6,030 bases of DNA, from contig CAMWUP010000134.1 in assembly GCA_947177465.1 (NCBI GenBank), positions 1 through 6,030 of the forward strand, in the 5' to 3' direction. The translations under genes were made by a program, and so were the position numbers. How positions within the stretch are numbered: position 1 is the first letter of the stretch; each line of letters starts with the position of its first letter. Below the pieces are notes generated by a model, which was given only the letters and a program-made list of their open reading frames with translations, did no database searches and had not been told where the DNA came from. This document shows, piece by piece, positions 1 through 5,711 of this stretch. The DNA comes from an uncultured Lachnospiraceae bacterium. GTDB taxonomy: Bacteria > Bacillota > Clostridia > Lachnospirales > Lachnospiraceae.

Positions 1-1116
1 ATAGAGGCTCTCTGCCATTGCCCATGTGAGAATAAGTACCGCCACAAACACCGGTTCCGCTTCCGGGATTGTCAGAAGTGCCGCTATGATAGCGGCTGCT
101 GCTTCAGCTATCATACATTTTTCTTCGCTGGACAGCAGATGTATCAAATTTGCCGCAGCCCTGATTCCAAGCAGCTTATATACGACACTTTTCAAATTTT
201 CCAAATCACTGGATTTTCCCGAAAGAATATATTCCGTCTGATACTTAAGATGGCTGCCCTCTTTTTCCTGATTGTAACGCCCTGTATATGCCAATATATA
301 TTCATGAAAAATAAGCTGCTCCCAAAAGCCGTCTCCAAAGGTTATCGCCGGATTCATTCCTGTTCCCTTCAAAAGCTGTCTCGAAGAAAGATACTGCTGC
401 CCGTCTATCGTACTTGTGGAGAGCTTGTCCGGCTCCTTTACCACAAAGCTCAGCACGCCGGCCTCCCAGACAGATACCACCTTATTTCCTAAATCCCTTG
501 TTGTTTCGCTCCCTTCGCCGTACTCCTCCAGAAATGTATCCCATTCCTCCAGCCGCTTTACATTTTCTGCCCGCTCTTGCAGCACATCCCTTGTGTCCAG
601 CCCATACTCCTGTGTGGTGTTCACCCAGTTTTCTATCTGCTTCAGATAACTGATTCCTACGCGCTGGTACATCTCATCCACTGCCTGCCTTCTAAGCACG
701 GCGCCTCCATCGTCTGACGCTGCCGAAACCGCTGTAATATCTACTCTCTCCACCTCCAGCTTCAAGAGATTGCGGTATAACGCCGAAAGAAAGATTTCTT
801 CTCCGCCCAGATTATAGGCTATATAATTTTGAAGGTGCGCCGCCGTCTGATAGTAGGACGCATTTGCGGTTCCATAGGAAGTGTCTATAAAAAGCAAATC
901 ATATTGCCTTAACAGTTCTCTGTGATATTCCGCCAGAATACTATCCGTTCCTATGTCCGTCACACATTCAATTTCCATGCGCCTGCTGTTTTCCCGTGCT
1001 CCCAGCACAAGCGTCAGACACAGAGAAAGCATAACTGACAGAATCAGCGACAAAAATACTGTCAAATACCCCCCTGCTTCTTTTCTTGGTATTGTCCTCT
1101 GCTTCTTCATATACAT
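1..1116 (-). CDS. DUF5702-like membrane-anchored Tad-locus protein, C-terminus cut by window edge
   Basis: The frame is open from ATG 1116 to the left edge: 372 codons without a stop, so the C-terminus is missing. After a basic N-terminus comes one membrane segment (about 17-39, YLTVFLSLILSVMLSLCLTL), then ARENSRRMEIECVTDIGTDSILAEY and RQYDLLFIDTSYG, which I recognise as the start of DUF5702-type proteins of clostridial Tad loci. A largely polar, probably external, region follows (about 45-335), including a charged helical stretch (170-210). A second hydrophobic region begins near 336-368 (AAAAIIAALLTI, then PVFVAVLILTWAMAESLY). The N-terminal layout resembles TadE/TadG minor pilins, but no Gly/Glu(+5) peptidase site is visible. 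The start overlaps the pilin stop by one base (TAATG), with no clear ribosome binding site, so translation is probably coupled. ATG 1110 (MKKQ) is an alternative start. Biochemical function is unknown; involvement in pilus assembly is inferred from position. Confidence 0.75.
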   Translation of the reverse strand, partial: MYMKKQRTIPRKEAGGYLTVFLSLILSVMLSLCLTLVLGARENSRRMEIECVTDIGTDSILAEYHRELLRQYDLLFIDTSYGTANASYYQTAAHLQNYIAYNLGGEEIFLSALYRNLLKLEVERVDITAVSAASDDGGAVLRRQAVDEMYQRVGISYLKQIENWVNTTQEYGLDTRDVLQERAENVKRLEEWDTFLEEYGEGSETTRDLGNKVVSVWEAGVLSFVVKEPDKLSTSTIDGQQYLSSRQLLKGTGMNPAITFGDGFWEQLIFHEYILAYTGRYNQEKEGSHLKYQTEYILSGKSSDLENLKSVVYKLLGIRAAANLIHLLSSEEKCMIAEAAAAIIAALLTIPEAEPVFVAVLILTWAMAESLY

Positions 1117-1298
1117 TACATCTTGTCTATCTGGGACGTAATTTTAGAAAATAATGCCTGTACAATGGCCGTTATCTGATTTTTAAACAGAACCACCAAA
1201 CCTACCAGTACTACAATAATCAGAATCACCTCCACAGTCCCCATACCGTCTTCTTCCCGCAAGAAATCGCAAAATCCCTTTCTATATTCTCTCTCCAT
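1116..1298 (-). CDS. flp: Flp1-like type IVb pilin precursor
   Basis: Probable structural subunit of the pilus. The 60-residue precursor has a charged leader of 18 residues (MEREYRKGFCDFLREEDG), then MGTVEVILIIVVLVGLVVLF and a short amphipathic tail ending QIDKM. The predicted peptidase cut is after Gly18, placing glutamate at position +5 of the mature protein (MGTVE), the hallmark of type IV prepilins. The tyrosine that often follows this glutamate in Flp is replaced by valine. The mature subunit would be 42 residues, in the Flp size range. ATG 1298 is chosen because AGGAAGGAG (1305-1313) lies six bases upstream, the strongest such site here. The same frame extends to GTG 1316, but that would put the ribosome binding site inside the coding region. 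The stop TAA shares its last A with the next gene's ATG. It could instead be a pseudopilin if another Flp exists elsewhere. Confidence 0.88.
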   Translation of the reverse strand: MEREYRKGFCDFLREEDGMGTVEVILIIVVLVGLVVLFKNQITAIVQALFSKITSQIDKM

Positions 1299-1304
1299 AC
1301 ATAT

Positions 1305-1313
1305 CTCCTTCCT
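1305..1313 (-). promoter_or_regulatory. Strong ribosome binding site deciding the pilin start
   Basis: AGGAAGGAG on the minus strand lies six bases before ATG 1298 and decides for this start over GTG 1316. It is the most extended Shine-Dalgarno match in the window, which fits the high translation expected of a major pilin. Confidence 0.88.
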
Positions 1314-1314
1314 C

Positions 1315-1334
1315 ACAAACAGTCAGTCGTTTGT
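1315..1334 (-). promoter_or_regulatory. Inverted repeat (possible mRNA hairpin) just upstream of the pilin ribosome binding site
   Basis: Read on the minus strand, ACAAAC and GTTTGT form a perfect six-base inverted repeat around an eight-base loop (GACTGACT); a G-U pair could extend the stem to seven. It ends one base before the AGGAAGGAG site of the pilin gene, in the only sizeable gap of the operon. No run of T follows, so it is not a factor-independent terminator. It could protect or process the pilin mRNA, or tune translation. The stem is weak and could be chance. Confidence 0.35.
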
Positions 1335-1349
1335 TATTCTTGTTAAAAG

Positions 1350-2684
1350 TTAAAACGAAAGAAATGCCGGCACCATAATAAATACCATTATCATTCCCAT
1401 CATAAGCAGCATCGGAAACAGCAGCTTTGTTCCCATTTCCTCACCCGCTCTTTTTATCCGTGCAGCATGCTCTTCCATTGCCAAAAAAGTCTCCTGTCTA
1501 AGCTGAAACAACAATGCTGCATTTCCTTTCCGCAGATTCTGTACCAATAGCGTCGTAAGCCTGATATATCGCTGCAGTCTTATCCTCTTTCCAAATCTCT
1601 CATACGCTTCCGCTTCGGAAATTCCTCCTTCCATCTCATGGCAAGTAAACTGCATCTCCTCATATATGGGATTCGCCGGCTTATTTTTTACGCCTTCCTC
1701 CGCCACCTTTTCCCATGCACCTTTTAAGCTCATACCCGCTCCCAGATATAAGGACAGCTTACTGATTACAGCCGGATATTCTCCGGCAATCTGCTCTTTT
1801 CTGAGAGCCGCCTTTTTTTGTAATTCCTTGTCATGCAGTATCCACACTGCAAATGCTCCTGCCAGCGTGCATAAAAAAATATTCCGGCTGACATGCTCTG
1901 TCCTTTCTGTCCATACCACTTTTTCTCCCTCAATTACCTCCGGCAGAATTACTCTGTTATGGTAAGGATTTTCCTCCTCCGCCTGCTTTAACAGGTTTGC
2001 GGTTTTTTCATCAAATGTTTCCACCAAGGTGGGACAAATATTGGCATAAAAAATGTGCTCCCTGACAAAATCATAATATTCCGCCCGCAAAGTAAGCGCC
2101 ACCAGCTTTGACGGCTGCGTAAGGTCCTTTACCTCCTGCCACTTTGCTATTTTTCCGCTGTTTGTAACATACCTGTAATCGCCGCTCTCCCATGACAATA
2201 GAAACGGATAGCCCTCCATCTGCTGCATGAAATACAAATCTTTATGAATATTGTCCCATGAATCATTTTCACCCAATGCTGTTTTAATTACTGCCTGCAG
2301 CATATTTTCATACAGTGCTTCCAGTTCATCGTCCTTATAACGGCTTTCCCGCACCTTGATTTCTGTATTTGTTTTTTCTCCGTTTTCCCGCTTCACAGTA
2401 AGCAAGACTGTTTTTTCTCCTCCTCCCTGCTCTTCCCGCAATATATAGCTGTTGTTCACAAGAAATTCTTTGTTACTGCCGTTTATCCACAATACAAGCG
2501 CTGTTATACTACCTGCAAGCAAGATTGTCAGTACCTTTTGCAGCCTTCCGGTTTCATATTGCCGTTTCAGGCTGCTTTCTGATACATTTGGATAAAGCTG
2601 CTGCAGCATATCCATCGTTTTCCTGTTTCCGTCCTTTCTTTTTGGCAGAAAATCATAGAGTAAACCTGCTATTTTAGAAAACAT
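1350..2684 (-). CDS. tadC: TadC-like platform protein (type II secretion F domain) with large extracytoplasmic insert
   Basis: Second platform protein of the Tad machine, paired with TadB. Counted from ATG 2684, the 444 residues contain a basic cytoplasmic N-terminus, TM1 (about 50-67, LTILLAGSITALVLWI), an external stretch of about 200 residues (68-268), TM2 (269-283, IFLCTLAGAFAVWIL), a cytoplasmic T2SSF domain (303-420, with YPAVISKLSLYLGAGMSLKGAWE and RLQRYIRLTTLLVQNLRKGN) and a C-terminal membrane segment (421-441). Classical TadC is roughly 300 residues and lacks this insert. Part of the insert (about 127-215, with LSWES and NSGKI) resembles atrophied bacterial Ig-like repeats. ATG 2684 is preferred because GAGG (2691-2694) lies six bases upstream; ATG 2690, or GTG 2696 overlapping the tadB stop as GTGA, are alternatives. 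A TTG at 2729 extends the frame but has no support. The role is inferred from family and context. Confidence 0.85.
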   Translation of the reverse strand: MFSKIAGLLYDFLPKRKDGNRKTMDMLQQLYPNVSESSLKRQYETGRLQKVLTILLAGSITALVLWINGSNKEFLVNNSYILREEQGGGEKTVLLTVKRENGEKTNTEIKVRESRYKDDELEALYENMLQAVIKTALGENDSWDNIHKDLYFMQQMEGYPFLLSWESGDYRYVTNSGKIAKWQEVKDLTQPSKLVALTLRAEYYDFVREHIFYANICPTLVETFDEKTANLLKQAEEENPYHNRVILPEVIEGEKVVWTERTEHVSRNIFLCTLAGAFAVWILHDKELQKKAALRKEQIAGEYPAVISKLSLYLGAGMSLKGAWEKVAEEGVKNKPANPIYEEMQFTCHEMEGGISEAEAYERFGKRIRLQRYIRLTTLLVQNLRKGNAALLFQLRQETFLAMEEHAARIKRAGEEMGTKLLFPMLLMMGMIMVFIMVPAFLSF

Positions 2685-2692
2685 ACTCATCC

Positions 2693-3511
2693 TCACAATA
2701 TCCTTTTGCAAATCCGTCTCGACAGGCAATAAGCCGTCAAATAAATCGCAAGACAGACTGTCATGACACCAATCCCTAATGCATTGTGATATAACACATC
2801 AAAAAAACCTTTATTTCCTGCCTCTATGTAACCAACCAGCAAAAACGGCATAATATTCATCACTCGCTGCTCCAACAGCCTTCCGCTGATTATGGTCTGT
2901 ATTTCCTGCTGTACGGCTATTCTCTCGCCAATCAGATTTGCCGTTGCTTGAAGCACCTTGGGCAGATTGCCCCCGCTTTGTCTGGCAATGGTAAAAACCT
3001 CCCCAAATTCCCTGATGCTTGCACAGCCGCTTCTCCTTCCAAGCTCCTGCAACAGTTTTTCTAACGGCATATTATTGCATAATCCTTTTTTTATTCTGTA
3101 AAGTTCACCAAGCATAAGGCTCTTTTTCCCATACAGCGGCACAATATCCTGCACACATTCTGCAAAAGCGTTGTCCACTGAATATCCGGCCCTTAAATTT
3201 GCGGCAACTGACATAATACAGTCTTTAAACTCTACCTCCAGTTTTTTCCTCCGCTTTTCCCCCTGCTCCTTTTGAAACGACAGATAGGCATATATACCAA
3301 CCGGACACAGGAAAACAGCCGCCCACAGACTCCGGTAAAAGAAAAAGGCTAAAAATAATATAATGCCAAGACTACGCGCAAAATGCAGAAGCTTTTCCTT
3401 TCCTGAAAAATAGTATTTTTCATAAGTCGGTGTTCCCCTCGCCTTTGCCAGAAAAAACTGTCTTTTTTGACTGTGGTACAGCGATGCCTGCTGCCTCCAG
3501 CTTATACCCAT
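2693..3511 (-). CDS. tadB: TadB-like inner-membrane platform protein (type II secretion F domain)
   Basis: Polytopic membrane protein expected to form, with TadC, the platform on which CpaF works. The 272-residue product has two hydrophobic segments near residues 47-59 and 63-78 (ending in YAYLSF), a cytoplasmic T2SSF domain about 93-215 with the typical LEVEFKDCIMSVAANLRAGYS start and REFGEVFTIARQSGGNLPKVL (167-187), and two C-terminal membrane segments (about 218-232 and 241-264). The start is forced: ATG 3511 has AGGAGG (3520-3525) eight bases upstream, and no other ATG, GTG or TTG occurs in frame until well inside the protein. It therefore overlaps the cpaF end by 92 bases. Recognisable TadB sequence seems to begin near residue 29 (TYEKYYFSGKEK), so the first 27 or so residues look like an extension gained in the overlap. 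It ends at TGA 2695-2693, against the tadC start. Confidence 0.92.
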   Translation of the reverse strand: MGISWRQQASLYHSQKRQFFLAKARGTPTYEKYYFSGKEKLLHFARSLGIILFLAFFFYRSLWAAVFLCPVGIYAYLSFQKEQGEKRRKKLEVEFKDCIMSVAANLRAGYSVDNAFAECVQDIVPLYGKKSLMLGELYRIKKGLCNNMPLEKLLQELGRRSGCASIREFGEVFTIARQSGGNLPKVLQATANLIGERIAVQQEIQTIISGRLLEQRVMNIMPFLLVGYIEAGNKGFFDVLYHNALGIGVMTVCLAIYLTAYCLSRRICKRIL

Positions 3512-4691
3512 GCTTCAGACCTCCTTTCTTTTCCAATTTTCCCAACACTCTGCCGACATCATCAGAACCACTCTCCGCAAACCGATAGAGCGTATGCAGA
3601 CGTATCTCGCCCTCTACATAGCCGTCAAGCTCTACTATTTCCAGCACCCTTCGGCTCTTGTCTCGCAGTCTGCCCAAATGCACCACAATATCAAGTCCGG
3701 AAGCTATCTGCTTTTTTACTGCTGCCAAAGGCAGTTCCAGTCCCATCAGTATCATTGTCTCCAGCCTGCTCAGCATATCGGCGGCGCTGTTGGCATGCCC
3801 TGTAGACATTGAGCCGTCATGTCCTGTGTTAAATGCCGTCATCATATCCAGTGCTTCCCTGCCGCGGACTTCCCCCACGATAATGCGATCCGGCCTCATA
3901 CGCAAAGCTGTCCTGATCAAGTCCCTGATACCGACGGCATTACATCCCTCCACATTCTCATTCCGCGTTTCCATGCGCACTAAATTGGGGATTCCCTGTA
4001 TCTGCAGTTCTGCACTGTCTTCAATGGTAATGACACGCTCATCGGATGGAATAAATCCGGAGAGCACATTGAGGAATGTTGTCTTTCCTGAGCCTGTTCC
4101 GCCGCTGATAAAAATATTAAAACCTGCACGCACCCAATTTGTAAGCTCTGCCGCCGCTTCCTCACTGATACTGCCCCATTTTATCAGTTTATCCATGGTA
4201 ACTGCCTTGTCGGGAAATCGCCGTATGGTCACTATCGGTCCGTTTATGGCGATAGGATTCAAGACCACATTTACCCTGCTGCCATCCGGCAGTCTCGCAT
4301 CGACAATCGGAGAGGCCTCATTAACAGAACGGTTACAACCGGCCACAATTTTTTGTATCACATGAAGGAGTTTTTCACCCGACTCAAAATGTCTGTCCAG
4401 TCCTTGCACCTTTCCCTCCCGCTCTACAAAAACTGCATTAGGACCGTTTATCATAATTTCCGTGATGCTGTCATCCTCCAAAAGTGACTGCAGAATGTCC
4501 AGCCGCCGCAAAGAACAAAAGATTTCATGCTTCAGCTGCTGCCGCTGCTGCACAGTCCAAAGTCTCAGTCCTTCTTCCTGCAAAAGCAGGTTGTCTATCT
4601 GCTCTTTTACCTCGTCATCCGCAAGCTCTCTGGAGTAATCCATTCTATCCAGAAGCCTCTGTTCCAATTTTTGTTTCAATTTAACCTCCAT
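3420..4691 (-). CDS. cpaF: Tad/Flp secretion ATPase CpaF (TadA), VirB11/GspE superfamily
   Basis: Cytoplasmic hexameric ATPase that powers pilus assembly at the TadB/TadC membrane platform. The 423-residue product has a helical N-terminal region (1-75), then the CpaF N-domain with ITEIMINGPNAVFVE (77-90) and the RLPDGSRVNVV segment (133-143). The ATPase core has Walker A GGTGSGKT (197-204), the acidic strand ITIEDSAEL (221-229), Walker B region IIVGEVRGREALDM (270-283) and the histidine box TGHDGSMSTGHANS (289-302). All expected catalytic motifs are intact. The family-like end is KLEAAGI (397-403); the last 20 residues form a tail lying over the start of tadB. ATG 4691 is one base after the cpaE stop and has no good ribosome binding site; TTG 4679, five bases after GGAGG (4685-4689), is a credible alternative that would remove four residues. 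Function is very secure. Confidence 0.98.
   Translation of the reverse strand: MEVKLKQKLEQRLLDRMDYSRELADDEVKEQIDNLLLQEEGLRLWTVQQRQQLKHEIFCSLRRLDILQSLLEDDSITEIMINGPNAVFVEREGKVQGLDRHFESGEKLLHVIQKIVAGCNRSVNEASPIVDARLPDGSRVNVVLNPIAINGPIVTIRRFPDKAVTMDKLIKWGSISEEAAAELTNWVRAGFNIFISGGTGSGKTTFLNVLSGFIPSDERVITIEDSAELQIQGIPNLVRMETRNENVEGCNAVGIRDLIRTALRMRPDRIIVGEVRGREALDMMTAFNTGHDGSMSTGHANSAADMLSRLETMILMGLELPLAAVKKQIASGLDIVVHLGRLRDKSRRVLEIVELDGYVEGEIRLHTLYRFAESGSDDVGRVLGKLEKKGGLKHGYKLEAAGIAVPQSKKTVFSGKGEGNTDL
3520..3525 (-). promoter_or_regulatory. Ribosome binding site for tadB inside the cpaF coding region
   Basis: AGGAGG on the minus strand lies eight bases before ATG 3511. It is embedded in the 3' end of cpaF and supports a real 92-base out-of-frame overlap between cpaF and tadB. 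No alternative ATG, GTG or TTG exists in the tadB frame near the cpaF stop. Confidence 0.85.
4685..4689 (-). promoter_or_regulatory. Ribosome-binding-site-like GGAGG within the first codons of cpaF
   Basis: GGAGG lies just inside the cpaF frame opened by ATG 4691, five bases before an in-frame TTG at 4679. Translation may start at TTG, or at ATG by coupling to the cpaE stop one base away. The sequence alone does not decide between them. Confidence 0.5.
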
Positions 4692-4692
4692 T

Positions 4693-5697
4693 CTATGCCG
4701 CGCCCAAATCTTCCCGTATCAGTTTTCGTATGAATCTGGCCAGTTCTCCGACAGTATACTGTTCCATTCTTTCTGGAAGGTGTTCAAACTGCGGAAGCAG
4801 TTCCTTTCTCGTTTTTTCCAACACCTCTTCGTACTCATAGGCTCGCAAAAGCTCTTCATACTGCGCCAGCTTTGCTCTGGCACGCTCATCCTCCCGTACA
4901 ATTGTATAGATTCTGTCGCACATGCATAGTATCTCAAAGGTTCCTTGAATACTCTCGCTCAAATCCAGAATGATATAATCATACCCTCCTGTCTTTGCTA
5001 TTCTCTGAAGCAGCTCTTCCCATTCCTTTGCACTTACATATATTAGATTTTGTCCGGCATAGGCCGGAGGAACATAATAGAGCCCGCCGATTTTCAGCGT
5101 CATGGACTGCAGCCTGTAAAAAAATTTTTCTTCCTGCTCCTTCCCGAAATATAGCAGCGCCGTCAAATCTCCCCTCACATTTTTGTCTAACAGCTGATTC
5201 CATCCTGCATAGTGTTCAAAACTGATATACAGGGTCTTTTTCTTCTCTGCCAGAGCCTGCCCCAGCGTCAAGGCAAAGGAAGTCTGCAGACATCTTCTGA
5301 TTGGCGAATACAACCCAATGAGCTTTGCTTTTTTCCCTGTACCCAGCCGCTTTTCCTCTGTCATAACAAAATCCGTATAACCTGCCATTAATTCATACCA
5401 AATATTTTCGGCCTTCTGGTACTTATCGATATTTCTGATATTTTCTCCCCTGACAGTACCACTTTCATTTAGAAGCAGCGTTTTTCCGGTATTCATTTCC
5501 GATACCTCATAAGTAAAATCCGATTCCGATACCAGAAGGACGTCTATCTGCTCCTTTTTTCCAAATTCCAGCAGCTTATTCACCTCTGAGTAGGCGTGGA
5601 GCGCAAAAGGAAATTCCTCTCTTTCCTTCAAATATTCTGCCAAACTGTCCAAATAGTCCTTTTCACTGTCACATAATACCAGTATCCTTTTTTTCAT
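4693..5697 (-). CDS. cpaE: CpaE-like protein: degenerate receiver domain plus MinD/ParA-type fold with a lost P-loop
   Basis: The 334-residue product sits where CpaE/TadZ normally lies, directly before the CpaF ATPase. CpaE/TadZ proteins place or regulate the Tad machine at the cytoplasmic face. Residues about 2-65 (KKRILVLCDSEKDY onward, then IDVLLVSESD) look like a receiver fold. Residues about 126-330 resemble the MinD/ParA class: LIGLYSP at the P-loop strand, FALTLGQALAEKKKTLYISFE after it, and YDYIILDLSES (239-249) as a Walker B-like strand. The P-loop position reads SPIRRCLQTS (131-140), lacking the GK[ST] of a working Walker A, so ATP binding is doubtful. The start is ATG 5697, with GGGAG (5704-5708) six bases upstream; an upstream in-frame ATG at 5727 lies inside the peptidase gene and lacks such a site. 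The stop is one base before cpaF. The fold is a pattern-based call, and the symbol rests mostly on synteny. Confidence 0.7.
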   Translation of the reverse strand: MKKRILVLCDSEKDYLDSLAEYLKEREEFPFALHAYSEVNKLLEFGKKEQIDVLLVSESDFTYEVSEMNTGKTLLLNESGTVRGENIRNIDKYQKAENIWYELMAGYTDFVMTEEKRLGTGKKAKLIGLYSPIRRCLQTSFALTLGQALAEKKKTLYISFEHYAGWNQLLDKNVRGDLTALLYFGKEQEEKFFYRLQSMTLKIGGLYYVPPAYAGQNLIYVSAKEWEELLQRIAKTGGYDYIILDLSESIQGTFEILCMCDRIYTIVREDERARAKLAQYEELLRAYEYEEVLEKTRKELLPQFEHLPERMEQYTVGELARFIRKLIREDLGAA

Positions 5698-5703
5698 GAA
5701 AAT

Positions 5704-5708
5704 CTCCC
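5704..5708 (-). promoter_or_regulatory. Ribosome binding site deciding the cpaE start
   Basis: GGGAG, within AAAGGGAGA, lies six bases before ATG 5697 in the 14-base gap after the peptidase stop. It supports the MKKRILVL start over the in-frame ATG at 5727, which lies inside the peptidase gene. Confidence 0.8.
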
Positions 5709-5711
5709 TTT

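Noticed and set aside
26..653. Several short plus-strand open frames near the left edge
   Set aside because: They lie opposite the uninterrupted 372-codon minus-strand frame, which has a clear membrane anchor and family resemblance; none shows a recognisable domain.
1299..1316. Pilin start at GTG 1316 (six extra residues)
   Set aside because: The AGGAAGGAG ribosome binding site would then be coding, and ATG 1298 sits at ideal distance from it.
1315..1334. Factor-independent terminator between tadC and flp
   Set aside because: The stem is short and A/T-rich and is followed by a purine-rich ribosome binding site rather than a T run, so termination is unlikely.
1298..1400. Separate promoter for the pilin gene
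   Set aside because: I found no convincing -35/-10 pair in the tadC end or the 51-base gap; the region is simply AT-rich.
2685..2729. tadC start at TTG 2729
   Set aside because: It lies deep within tadB without a suitable upstream site, whereas ATG or GTG starts exist right at the tadB stop.
3658..4365. Plus-strand open frame of 235 codons opposite cpaF
   Set aside because: It lies antisense to the conserved ATPase core, which has all expected motifs. Its translation is low-complexity Ser/Leu/Pro-rich with no domain pattern, as expected of a shadow frame.
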